Below are positions 1 to 12,100 of a stretch of DNA of 64,000 nt, piece by piece. Made by a program: the position numbers and the translations under genes. This stretch comes from Lepidodermella squamata (Eukaryota > Gastrotricha), in assembly GCA_047495785.1 (NCBI GenBank), contig JBLDXI010000002.1, forward strand, positions 2,790,001 to 2,854,000. The letters run 5' to 3'. The notes beneath the pieces were generated by a model. That model was given only the letters and a program-made list of their open reading frames with translations, was not told the DNA's origin and made no database searches. Numbering within the stretch: the first letter of the stretch is position 1; the number at the start of each line of letters is the position of its first letter.

Positions 1-519
1 CAAATAACAATACTTGAAATTTGCAATTCAGACTGGGAATAGGTGCTGTTTTTTCCGGGTCAGACGGGGTGAGTAATTGCTGTTTTTTACCGTTGCACTT
101 TCGCAACATCAATTTAATTGCCATTTCGAACTTCGATGAGTGCGAGCATATATTTATCGGCATGTTGTTTTCTAGAAAATAAATAAGGTCAATTTCAGTT
201 TTATTCATCATTAAGCAAACATTTTTTTAATTGTAAGTGGACATTGGACAGCCTACGCCACTATGCCGGCATTTAAACCCCATGGGTGTAGAATCTGCAC
301 AACTTGCCATTTTCGGCCCATGGGACCAATATTAATAATATCACGTCCTATATTTAGCTCACGATGTTTCGCTCTGAAAATGATTGTCTGGAAGCGATGC
401 AGAATTGCCCGGCTTCCATAGCCCCCGCTGCCCGATCCAAGACCTCTGATATATAATTATAAATGTGTCCCATTTTTGATTCGTTAGAAATTTTTCGCGA
501 ATTTTTAAAATCTTCAACA

Positions 520-828
520 ATGATCGTGAATCGGTTCGCGTATTACGCCCTCATCGTAGCATGTCTGTGGATTGCCGTAGCCGCGAGTTCTTCGCCGGGT
601 TTTTATTTCCGCAATTCGAGGCCTATCAGCCGCCATCAGTCAAGTGGAGGCGATAGCTGGGCGCTGAAAAACGCTTACTCCTTGTCGAAACTTGGCGCTG
701 CAGTAGATCAACCACGGCGTGTTAAACAGGAGCCCGCCCAGCAAGTCATCAGCATTATCACCGACGACAGCGACGAACTTGCTTACAATCCACGATTCGG
801 AAAATACGAAGTCGACCTAGGAAAATGA
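520..828 (+). CDS. small secreted protein, possible peptide precursor
   Basis: A 102-aa ORF begins at an ATG in a favourable context (caacaATG). The N-terminus is a classic signal peptide: a short polar start, then a hydrophobic stretch of about 15 residues (ALIVACLWIAVAA) ending in small residues. An in-frame upstream ATG at 463 would put 19 charged residues ahead of the signal, so 520 is preferred. An AT-rich TATA-like stretch (gatatataattataaat) lies at about 447-464, and AATAAA-type polyadenylation sequence lies near 925. The mature part is basic, contains PRRVK, and near its end has NPRFGK, in which Gly-Lys could be processed to a C-terminal amide. There are no cysteines. I do not recognise a family; a neuropeptide precursor is only a suggestion. 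It converges on the neighbouring minus-strand gene, whose stop codon is about 155 bp away. Confidence 0.55.
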   Translation: MIVNRFAYYALIVACLWIAVAASSSPGFYFRNSRPISRHQSSGGDSWALKNAYSLSKLGAAVDQPRRVKQEPAQQVISIITDDSDELAYNPRFGKYEVDLGK

Positions 829-983
829 GTATCGCCATATGAAATTTTGAGGAGGATCGGCTACGACCGAAATCTTCTAGTCTCTTCTATCATCTTGCCG
901 TTTATTTTTCATTCCATGTTTCAATAAATGTAATACCAACATTTTAATATAAAAAAATCGTTTTTGAAGTGATAATCTTTGGG

Positions 984-2419
984 TTATAGGCGGTAGGCAG
1001 CTGTGCTAGCTTGCGACGCGACAAATTTCTGCGTCCTGCGATGGTAGCTAGGACAACACACCTCCGAGCAAGTCACCAGCAAATTATCGAAAGAGCAGAA
1101 AAATGTCCCAAGAGTCTGCATAATGACCGCTGACAAAATGATGTAGGTTCTATAGAGCAAAACGCAAAACGAATAATCTTAATTTACTGCTGAATCAACC
1201 ATAAACAGACAACTTACGCAATGGAGAAGTGTATGAAAGAGGGCTCGCTCCTCATTTTTATGCAAATATATGTTGTTGTTCCGGCGAGAAGAAATTCGTT
1301 TACGATTAGCAGCTCCGCAGTTGAATGAATTCGGTACACGTACTAGAAATAATATTGAAGATATAAAGTCGATGCTGTGAGTTTGGTGCCTACCTTTCTG
1401 AGGTTGCCACCACGGCCACATTGAGCGAACATGATGGCGAAGCAGGCGATGATGCTGGACAAAAGATAGGCGGCATACACGCATAGGACCTTGAGCCGCC
1501 AGCCGAAGAAGTCTTGAAATTCAGGCGGCAAGTCGGTGCAACCACCGACCCCCGACGAGTAATCCTCGTCGTGGTCGTCACCTTGGATTCCCCGGCCGAT
1601 CTCGCCCATTAGCGTAGAATTATTGATAGACTCAAACAGGTTCTTAGCTTTGTCGCCGAGATATGATATGTCCCACAAACCGAACACGCATTCACCGCCG
1701 AATGTTGCGAACCGGTTCCACGCAATGCCGACCATGACGAGAATGAAAGCGATGAAAGTGAACAGCAGAGAGAATAGACGGAACTTGTGGAACATCGGCG
1801 TGTCCCAAACTAGCATCAGGGCGTTTGACGCTTCGTCCGTACCGGCACCGGGTATTATACTCATCGCCTTTTTCATCTGCCGATTGTTCGCTGAACCTGC
1901 ACCTGCTGCTCCATGCGCCCCACTGAGTCCCTTTGCTGCTTTACTGAGGTCCTCAAGGCTACCGCCAAGAGCTGCTTCTGTGTTCCACGATTCGACGCTC
2001 TTGAAGAAAACCGCGGCCTCTTTGCGCGCTAAAATGTTGAAAATAATCCAAAAAATCCAGCTTAATTAAAATTTACTGATAAATTAATCCTATAAAATTA
2101 GAATTTTTATTGCGCTGTTTATATTGCGAAGAAGTTATTTTGAATTGCGATTAATTCAATCCTAATATCTTTCATGAAAATTGATTAATATGAGGTTTGT
2201 TACTCCTCAATCTCCTTTTCGAAATTTCGATTTTTCAGAATTTATCTCCTGATAATTTTCTGTCTTTCATGAACGATTCTGCCGCTTTTTAAAGCGTTTA
2301 AAAAGGTTCTGATTGAATTATAAAAATTCGAGGAATCACATATTAGACTAATACACCGTACCTTTCAATCTGGCCAATGCGAATCTCTGCTGGGGATTCG
2401 GCGTCGCTGCGTGGGACAT
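984..2419 (-). CDS. four-transmembrane (claudin-like) protein, 4 exons
   Basis: Exons on the minus strand are 2419-2362, 2028-1394, 1342-1218 and 1149-984. Each junction has GT and AG, and the phases add to 328 codons including TAA (327 aa). The start is ATG at 2419 (MSHAATPNPQQ). About 80 hydrophilic N-terminal residues precede TM1 (FRLFSLLFTFIAFILVMVGIAW). A large loop follows with a GLW motif and two Cys, resembling the first extracellular loop of claudin/PMP22 proteins. TM2 (VLCVYAAYLLSSIIACFAIMF) follows, then two more hydrophobic segments in exons 3 and 4 (AELLIVNEFLLAGTTTYICI and YIILSAVIMQTLGTFFC). The C-terminus is short and Cys-rich. The topology fits a junctional or signalling tetraspan membrane protein of the claudin-like superfamily. 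The W-GLW-C-C signature is incomplete, so the exact family is open. The 3' UTR probably overlaps that of the convergent gene at 520-828. Confidence 0.72.
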
Positions 2420-4067
2420 TGTCTGTGTCGGCGTTTTTGTGCCGGCCGCAAACTTGCTCGATGTCGATGCTACCCGTTTAAGGCTGGCCTGATTAACTGT
2501 AGTTCCGGGTGTCGATGTAATATTTGTAATCGCCGAGTTTACGCCTGGCGTCGCTGTCGCAGAACCCGACGTCTGTATTACGAAATAGTATAGACATAAT
2601 AGATATTACGAAAATGCGATCGCATCGGCGACGAACCTGCCGAACACTCATTGTAGCGGCTAATTAGGCTCGGATAATATCAGACCAGGGGCTAAATTGT
2701 ATCGCCTGAATGGTTCGAGGATTTACAACGCCGATGGCAGTGATGTCATCGGCACGAGTCTATATAATTGAGAAAAAACGATATGCTCTGATGATAATGA
2801 TTGGAAACTGCTGCGCCGCGTGAGTTGCAGCCGCAAAGTTGTAATGTAAGCGATAGAAAGGATGCAAGACGTATCGATTTGTTGCGCTCAGATTGAAATC
2901 TGAAATTCGCTATTTATCTAACGTGTGTTCCGCCGTGCTAGTCGCAGATATCGCCAATGCTTTGCGGGTAATTGACAGCGGAGAAAAGCGTAGCGAACAG
3001 GCTTTATTCTGCTCTTTTCATGTTCTATTATGCCCGCGTATTGAATACGCTACTCTACCTTGCCGCAGCACATCGAAAAGGCACTCGGGCGATCGGCTGC
3101 GAATTTTATTAAAATAATTCAATGTGCTCGCTGGTACTCAGCTTGTTTGCGAGTGCCGCTAATGCAATTGTCGGCGCGGCTGAGCAAGCCGCAGGACTCA
3201 TTTACAATCGGCAACCTCATCGTCATCATCGCCACGGAGAGGGCGAAATCAATCGCCAAGTCCCGCAGTGCCGGCCGATAAAATTTCGCCGTGCGTGTAA
3301 TCGTATTTGTGTCGTGAGCGTTTTTTTACGAGCGATAAAAATGCGCGAGCAGAGACGTAAAAGAGCGACGTATCCAGGCAACAGCTGGCACGCGTCTCAG
3401 TTTTTTCTCGAATAGGAATTTTTTACCAAAGGCCGAGATGACCTCAGGGTGACCAATACTAGTTTTAAGAGCTCCGTGTCGCAGTATATTTGCTTATCAA
3501 CCTCAAAATTATTTCTCGTCAAATCGGCAATATTTTTTTGCTCAAGTGGATTGTTTTGAGCGGCAGTCAGCTTTCATCCAACGTCCAACGTAATCGACAG
3601 GATCAGCTTCATTGATTCCTAATTATCCAATTATCATACAATGAGATCAGCCATGGTGCTAAGATTTGAAATCGAGATCATACTTCATTTTCTGTCAAGT
3701 TATCGAAATTGAGAAAAAAAACACAAGAGACAAAATACTGATGCGATTCCTTAAAAGTATGTATCGTCGACTATTATATGATTATAATGATCTGGGTGAT
3801 CTAGTCTCGGAGTTCCAATTCAGGCTGTAATGCTTTTGTCCATCCTGGTGAAGAATCGGAAAAAATCGAAAATAATTCGAAAAAATTAACTGAAAATGTG
3901 TCGTCTTCACGCGGGCTTAACTCATCAAAAACCGCGCAGAAATGCACTTTACATTGATAAGGATGCACCGCAGTAATCTGTTTGGTCTTATCTTTCTTCA
4001 AACAAACCCAATTGAGCTCGAAAAGCGAGTCGCTGTTAGGCAGTGGAGATAAAGCCTTGGCTTTGAA
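2420..4067. other. non-coding interval between divergent genes
   Basis: This stretch separates the four-TM gene (minus) from the phosphatase gene (plus) and should hold both promoters. The short open frames here (60-97 codons) lack splice logic, codon bias or recognisable domains. I see no repeat or RNA gene in it. Confidence 0.5.
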
Positions 4068-5711
4068 ATGAAGCTAGAATTATTATTCTTGACCCATATT
4101 ATACATCTGGTCTGCAGTTATGGGACAAGCGGTTACTTCGATTCGATAACAGGTAACCCTCAGGTACCGACTGACTGGGATAGAATTGTAAAAGATGCAC
4201 AGTTACCTGCTAGCTGCAAACTTGTCCATGTAAATTGAAATAGTTCAAATTTCATGCTGAAGATTAAGTCAATTTTCGCTTAGATTCGAGGTGTTCTTCG
4301 CCACGGCACGCGCTCTTTCGAGGAAGCCGATGAAGATGATTGCAAGAGTGCCATTAAGAAGATTGCGAAAGCTAATCCGAAGCCAGACTCGTCCAATGGT
4401 GGTCTCACAAAAAAACAGTTGAGCGCAATCCTGAACTGGAAAAGCTCAGCTCCAACCGAAAAGGAATTGTTGCCAAGAGGTTTCCAGGAGCACGCCTTTC
4501 TCGGCGAGAATTACTACAACATCACTGGAGGGCCTAATTCGTTAATCGACGTCAATACTGTCATTTTCGAAGCTTCGAATGTCGAGCGAACTATCGACAG
4601 CGCTGGTTCTTTTCGGGAGCGTTGGGCTAATCTAACGCTGAATCGAAACCTCAGCGCAGTTACTGTGAATGATGCTCGGAACCATTTTCACAAAAACTGC
4701 ACGGCTTACCGTATTCGAGTAGCGAAGAACGACTCAGCAGATCCAGAGAAGAAGCGGGCGAAGGATTCTGATGATGGGAGAAGCATCATTTACAAGGTTA
4801 ACTTTGTGAAACTTGGTCTGCACACAGAAGCATTAGGCTGGCGTGAGTCGGAATTTAAGATTTGATCGATTAAAATTTCAAGAAAAATTTGAATTTCAGA
4901 TGAAATCAAAGCTCTATACGTCATGGCCGCGTATGAAATGGCAGCTGACTACGATACAGGATCAGTTTTCTTGCCTCTTTTTGACGACGAAGATCTCGCG
5001 TACCTCGAATACGCCGAAGATATCGACAATTATTGGGTGAAATCCTACAGCTATGACGATGTTACCCGGCGAATGAGCTGTCCACTGACTACGCATATTT
5101 TCCAGACCGCAGAACGGGCTTACGCTAACAATACAGAGCCAAGCATGTTTTCATTCGCCCACCTCGAAGCGGTATTGCCAATATTCGGAGCCTTCGGGTT
5201 CTACCACGACCCGCCCGAAGTATTTCTAGCTAACACATCGAGGTATTTCTATCTAAATCGCCAGTTTGACACGTCAAAGATCGGAGTTTTCGCGACGAAT
5301 TTCGCTTTCCTATTCGTAAGAATTATTACTTAACATTTTACCTTGGGCAAAACTTTTTTATCGCAGTTCCAATGCCCAGCTGAAGCGTACCCACGCGATA
5401 AACTTGTAATGTTTGTGGCGAACGGGAAGCCAGAAGTGCTGGCTGCAGCTTGTCCGTATAATCTGGCGTGTCCGTTTGAACAGGTGCTACAGGGTTATCC
5501 ATACCCGACCGGCTTCGAAACTGTTTGCAATTACGAAGAAATATGCAGCCTAAATATAACTTCGACCACTACTGTTGCTACTACAGCTAATACAGGAGCT
5601 ACTCAACCTATTGTAGGAAGTTCAACCACGGCCAAAAGCAAGAGTAATTCGCTGCATTTCAATATTTCGATGATAGTAGTTCTAGCGGCGTTCGCGATAA
5701 GCCGAGTTTGA
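4068..5711 (+). CDS. MINPP1: multiple inositol polyphosphate phosphatase (histidine acid phosphatase family)
   Basis: Exons are 4068-4229, 4284-4842, 4900-5315 and 5367-5711. The introns are 50-57 nt with GT-AG ends and the phases agree (493 aa). A signal peptide (MKLELLFLTHIIHLVCSYG) opens the protein. The phosphatase signature RHGTR lies at residues 60-64 after the splice (IRGVLRHGTRSF), with His61 as the expected nucleophile. The C-terminal catalytic block reads FAHLEAVLPIFGAFGFYHD (His328, Glu330), which matches the HAE..LLP block of MINPP1 but with Leu in place of Ala. The family removes phosphates from InsP6 and InsP5 in the ER, the secretory pathway or at the cell surface. The C-terminus has a Ser/Thr-rich linker, then a hydrophobic tail (ISMIVVLAAFAISRV), which suggests a GPI anchor. 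An AATAAA signal follows the stop at about 5716. Its 3' end faces the RhoGAP gene. Confidence 0.88.
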
Positions 5712-6197
5712 AGCGAATAAAAACACAACACGAAATTCGTTCATCAATGTCATTTATTTTCTTCGAAACAATTTCCTTTTTTTGGCATCATATTCAGAAA
5801 TTTTCATCTCTCTCTCAATATCAACAACAGTAATGAAATAATATTAAGAAATTTTGTGTAAGATGCGAAATTTACACTTTGACTATCATCATCGCCAGTT
5901 TGCTTTTGCCGCTCGTCATCAACAGAAAAAACGTAAAAACACAAAAGTTCATCTCATGATAGCGAAATAATAATATGATAATAACCTGCAGTTTACCAAC
6001 GTGGAACAACAACAACATAAATAAAAACTATTCTCCAAATTTGATGTAAACCGATTCTGCGCGAAAAACTTCGAGCGCTACGTATATAAGTTAAATAAAG
6101 TATCATCTGAAAAATCGAGAGCTTTTGAACAACGAAATCAGCGCAGCTCATTCAGCTTTTATCGAGGCAATTGAAGAGAACACAGCAGCAGATAGGT
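5712..6197. other. convergent 3' intergenic region
   Basis: AT-rich sequence between the phosphatase stop and the RhoGAP stop. It should contain both 3' UTRs. I see no coding capacity or repeats. Confidence 0.5.
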
Positions 6198-9100
6198 TTA
6201 CACGACAGATTCGGGCGCGTTCAACGGCTGGCCAGTTCGCAAAAGGCGCTTGAATGACTCGCGCAACCGCCGCACGCTAGCAAGGCAAAAAGCACCAAAG
6301 TTGCCTTCGAGGTTGTACCACGTGGCGGATCGGCCGCGGTAGTCGACGCGTGCGATCATGAACACCTGCGAGCGCCCGGCACCCGCTGGTCGAATGACGA
6401 AAGCCGTCACGAGGTTGATGCCGCGAATGCTGTGGCTGGACGCTGAGGCGAGTCGCGGCCGGGAGCACGAATCGTCGCTTGTTGTCGGCTGATCTGCGGG
6501 CGGGTTAGCGGCAGGGTGGTCGATGGAGGTGGCGACGACGAGACATTCTTCTTGGCGCGGGTCGACGGTGCAACTGCGCTTGAGCCAGGTGCGCAGTTCG
6601 ACGAATTCGCGCGGCGGTTCCGGCGCCATCGATGCGACACGGTACGACACGATCTCTGTCGCCATGTTCAGCTTTTGAAGTATCCGGAATTCAGCGACAT
6701 CAGGATCCCAGATATGTCTAATAAATGATAAATAAAAAAATGGCTATTTTATGCACACAAATTAAAAAAGCCAGCTTAAAAATTCCACACATTACCCCTA
6801 ATAATAAATCTACACAAAATTACCACGTAGAAATCTTCGATATTATTAATTAATTAATGAGCACAACCGAACGGTCTTTCTAAGCTGAATGATGATTTTA
6901 TAGGCTCACCTCTCTTGATAGATCTTGCGAAGAAGCTCCATGGGCGGAGCGTCGACGAGGGTGGAGGACCGCCACAACCGAAGTGGGTGGCCGTCAGCAG
7001 GGCGCTGGTACGCCAACTGGCACTCGGCGTCCACGTTTGAGCAATCGACAGATATCCAAGCACGATTATTTTCCTCGTTAACCTCCTAGAAAAAATGAGT
7101 TAATTCCTAATTGAACGGAGTCCCAATAAATCGAACCTTGGTTATCCGGTGAATTAACGAGTTGAGGTAGTTTTCGAAGCCGCCGTGCTGTTCGCTAATC
7201 TGCGTCAGCGTAAGCGGGAAGCTTTGGTCAATATACGAGAAGCGACAGCAGCGTAGTGTGTCTTGGGAAACCTGCGAAAAAATGCCGAAATTTCAAACAA
7301 AATTCGGGTAAAAAAAATTAGAAATTACCGTAAAAATGCGTTGGCAGTTGTTAATCATAGTCGCCAGACATTCGTGAGCAGTTTTCTGTTGCATCAACTC
7401 GCGATGGTTTGGAATCTCAGGCAAAACGACCGCCGATTTAGACGACGCCTTCCGCGATGAACCCGACTTATTAGCACCGCCCCGCCGTTGCCCACTCGCC
7501 GCTAACGATGGGTGTTGCGGCGATCTGTCTGGCAGCGCATCCGCCGCCAAAATCGTCGAAAGCGAGAAGAGGGATGGCGCGAAACAAATCGCTAGGTTGC
7601 TCGCTGTCATTTGATGAGTTTCGGCATGCGTTGCCACGTCATGTAGGAACAACAGCAAACAGTGGAGGACCTCGCGATTTTCGTCCGGCAGCAATAGCAG
7701 GCAATTTTCGATAACTTCGAGCCATCGCTCGGGCGGCGCGCGTAACATCACAGCTGAGAGTTGCGCCGTGAAGAGACAGGCCGGCAGCTCGCGGAAATAT
7801 TGCTTAATCAAATCGCCGACATCGTACGGCGACAGGCCTTCGAAATCCGTGCGTTCCGGGTTAGACTCGAGTTCTTCCTTCAACTGCTGGATGCGAGTTC
7901 GAACGCCACTTCGCCGGAAAATTCCAAGCGCGTCCTTGCAGTTGTGTAGGACGTAGCGCATCGCGTGGAGAATGCACAGCGGAAGAGGCTGGCCGGTGGT
8001 TTGCTGAACGGCGCTGAGAGGGGCGCCGAACACGCGAGGAGCGCCCGATTTCAGGGCGTCGAACATCCCACCAGCGTGCGAGCCGACCCGCTGCGGCTTT
8101 TTCACCAACGCATTCAGTTCGAGCAGTAAATCCGCCGACGAAACGCGTTCATGGCCATCTTCCTTCGCCGCCTCGATAATCGCGGTCAAGTTCAAAACAG
8201 CGACCTTCCGCAGCATGTTCAACTGGCCGGCAGTCATGCAGGAGATGTGCCGCCGGTCTTGGGCGCAGAACCCGGGCACGTGACTCTTCTGGAACGAATG
8301 CCACCGCACTCGATGCCGCCGTTGCTGCTCGTTTGGCGAGCGGGTGATTGAAGAGCCAACGCCAGAATCGTGCCGTTCCCTCGTACGAGGCGCGGGTGCC
8401 TCTACAACAGCGGTCGGTTGTAGTTGCTGTTGATTGCTGTTAGTCTGCCGCTGCGATTCAAGAGTTGTCGGCTTTGAATCACTAGGCGAAGACGAAGAAG
8501 ACACGCCGCTGTACGATACATTAACCGCGAGCTTCGAACCAGGCGCTGGCATGGCGGGAGGGGGCGGGATATGCCTCAAACCGCTCAAGTTTGACTCATC
8601 AATGAACCGAAGACTCGAGTCTTGAATAGTTGCTGAGCCATCGATTGATTTCTGTAGGACGTCCATCGAGTTTTGAAGCTCGGCGAGTATGTCGTCGAGG
8701 CCATCGGGTTCAGTGCGAATCGGGGCGGCGGCAGCAGATCGCCGTTGGTTCGACTCGTCGAGGTTGTCGTAGAGGCTGTGTCTCGAGGCGGACCGAGGCG
8801 CTACCGCTACGTCCATCGGCGTGAGTTGCTGCGATAAGAGGCGATTCCGCGGCACCATCGGCGTCGCATTTGCATCGGGCTGAGCAATAGTCGCCAGCAA
8901 CTGGTCGAGTGCCGACCGGGTCGGCGCCGCGTTTTCATCCGCGCGCTGGCTGCGCCCGGCTTGTTCCGCGAATAATTGAATCTCACTCTGTAGTATCGAG
9001 GCGCACTCTTTGAAAACGGTGCTGATTTCTTTGAAGCGAATATGGTCGCGGTACGAGGCCCGACTCGCGGTCTCACTCGCCAGCGATGCTTCGGACAACC

Positions 9101-12100
9101 CGCGAGATAACGAGTCGGCCGCGTATTCGCACGAAGTTGAGCGGAGGTTTTTAGTCGAGGCGGTTTTCGGCGCAATCGCCGGCGCCTGTAAGTAACTCGG
9201 TATCGCAGAAATGGGCCGGTTATTCGGCGTCGACGCCAACAGCGGCCGGGCTGGTTCTGGATAGAGGTAAGACACGGCAGAGGCACTGGATGGCTCCGGT
9301 GTAGATCCACCGAATTGCTGGGCGCGCCACGCCTCGGGGGTGATGCCGGTCGTTAGGCGCCGACTACGGCTCATTTTCGAACCGGAAACGCCGAGAACTG
9401 TGCGCCCGGGCGTAGGCGGGCAGTTCGGCCGAGCGCCTGATTTCGAATTGGCGTCCGACACGGAGCGTTTTATACTGCTCGAGCCGCCGGTTGTAGCAAG
9501 TTCCGGCGGCACGGGCGGAGGCAGGGCGGTGGCGTTTGCGGCCGGGAAAGACGCGGCTGAAGGCGAGGCAGTGAGAGGCGGCGCCGGGGTGCCGGCCTCG
9601 GGCGACGGGCTGGCGTCGCTCGAGGCGCTAGTAACGGCGCCGACGGGTATATGCGGCAAGCTTGCGAGGCTCAGGCCGCGGTGATAATTCGCGGCGGCAG
9701 ATGCGAGAACAACCAGCGACGTCGCATCCTCGGACGGCTTCCGCGACCCTGGGCCATGATGGCCTGTGGCGTTAGACTGGTGCGCGGAGGTTAAAATGCG
9801 CCGAGGCCGCGGAACCGACGAATTGCCATCATGGCCGTCCTTGGTAGCGGTCGACTCGCGGCGAGACCATCGCCCGACAGATAACTGAAATTTCCAACGG
9901 TCAGAAAGCGCACAGTCTGTATCCAATTCATCATCTTCAGCATCATCGTCCAACTCGGTCATCTATAAGAAGAAAAGTTTGGTTAAAATTGCACCTTATA
10001 GCGAACATTTTCCTACAATGTCCCAAATTTAGGATATTTTAACAAAGACCCAAAAAAGATAGGCGACAATGGGTCGTAGTATTTTTGAAATAGAACAATT
10101 AACGAACGCGCGAAGGGGACGTTTAAAAATAGTTTTCTAATAAAAAAATTCCTCCTTAATAATTTGTTGCTTCACAATTGAGCTAAATTTAAAAACTAAA
10201 ATGACGTCTTGAGAAAATAATTTACCGTGTCCGATGTGTTGGTTGATGCAGAAGAGGGTTTATTGCTTTTGTTGGTCGCCGAGGACGGCCGTTCGACGAG
10301 GCTGCGCTGCGACTGTTGCAGGCGCCGGCTCGTCGACGCAGTCGCCGCGTTCGTGCAAAATTCATTAAGCAGCCGTAGTCGCTTCAACAATGGCTGTAAC
10401 AGGTCGATATCTAGAAAATCGTGATCACGCTCGACTTGTTCCAAATCGACAGGGAACTCGTTGTCGAGGAACATCTGATAGTACTGCGGGAAACCGGCCG
10501 CTTTTAGCCATCGTAAAGCGTTTGCAGCTTCGGCTTCTGTTCAAAAAAAACAAGAAATCGATAAAAAATCAATAATTAACAGTAATTAAAGTTAAAATTT
10601 TGGCGCGATTTTTCGTAAGCATCTATATCTAGAATAATGGCCCGCTTATTGCTGAATAATAACCTAATCTTCGGCGTATCTTGGCGTCGAGGCGCGACGC
10701 AGAGCCGAGCGTGACGGAGGAAACCTTGCCGACTATGTCGCGCAGAGCCTTCTTCATGGCTCGCGGCGCAGTCACGGCGTCGAGAAACACGGAGTCTGGT
10801 GGCTACACGTCGACATGATGAGCTGACGGCCGACGGCAAGCTGGGCGAGGCGTGCGAAGAATAAATGGCGCGGTCGAGTCGCTCTATTTTCTCACTAGTT
10901 TATTTTTTCCCCTATAATATAATAGCGAGGCATGAAGATGATGATAGTTTAATGATGCGTGTATGGGTAGGTAATGAGGATCGTACTACTACTACGATGA
11001 CAAGTGTCGCACGTCCGACAATGCATGCATAAATGGCTGACTGGGTAAACAGAGGTTCACACAAAAATAATAATATTATCATTTCGTGGCCAGGGGATAT
11101 CGTTGCCGTATCGACGGCTGCGCTTGAGAAGTGACCGAGCGTAGGTCTCTCGACAGGTCTCTTCCTCTCGCAGTCATTCTACTGCGGCTACTCGACGTGC
11201 AAATAACGGCATGGCGACAAAAAACAGCACGGCCAGGTCCCTTATTATTTGTACGTACGGGCCAGCAGCTAAATGGCTTTAAGAACTTGCGAGCGAGCGA
11301 GCGGGCTAAGGCAGGCAAGCTCGGCTCGAGCAACGCACGACCACGGGTTATTTGCCGAATAGTAAATAGAAATGTAAATGCAAAGTGGGCGGCGCGGCGG
11401 ATATATCATGCACAAGCACGGCTGCTACTGGCACCACAACTACTACTGCATCTTCTGCTACTACTACGAGCAGCGAATCTACTACGAGCGAAATCAAGAA
11501 AAAGAAGAACTGCGCGACTACTACGCGCGAGTGTATGAATTCGCATTATTACGCTCGACGCAACTTAGGCGCGCGCGCGCGCCGGCTGTGGAAGACGATG
11601 GCCCTCGAAAAGAACTCCCCTATTGCGGTATTATCATCATTCGCTAAGATAAATAGTCGAACAAAAACGCAGAAGCGCAGCGCTCGTTCGCTACTCTCGC
11701 GCTGCTCAAGTTTTTGCGCGCGCGCGCGCAATGTTAAACAAAGTCGGCTCGCGCCCGCGAAAACAGCCCGCGCGCCGGGACGTGCCTCATCAGCGCCGGC
11801 TCGCGCATCGACGGCAATAAAGCCCGCGTTAACGCTGTGCGCTGCGAGCCCTGACATCTGGCCGCGCACGCATATAATATCGCAACAACGAAGAAGAAGA
11901 TCTCATCGTTTGCCGATCGATCGATAGATAGATAGATAGATCAATATGTCGGGTGCGTTCGCCCGCTCGCCCGGCCGGCGCCAGGCGCTGAGTGAGAACG
12001 GCCGTTCGAGCGCTAAAAGGTAGCGACGATGGAGCGGCGAGCGGTCCGAGGAATGCCGAAATCTCTCCTCTCGCTTGAAGCATAAAAGCAAAGCGGGGCT

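Noticed and set aside
1623-2593. Plus-strand open frames (1623-2069, 2411-2593)
   Set aside because: They are antisense to exons 1 and 2 of the four-TM gene, whose exon phases and splice sites fit well.
8151-9684. Several plus-strand frames of 60-114 codons
   Set aside because: They are shadows of the GC-rich RhoGAP exon on the minus strand.
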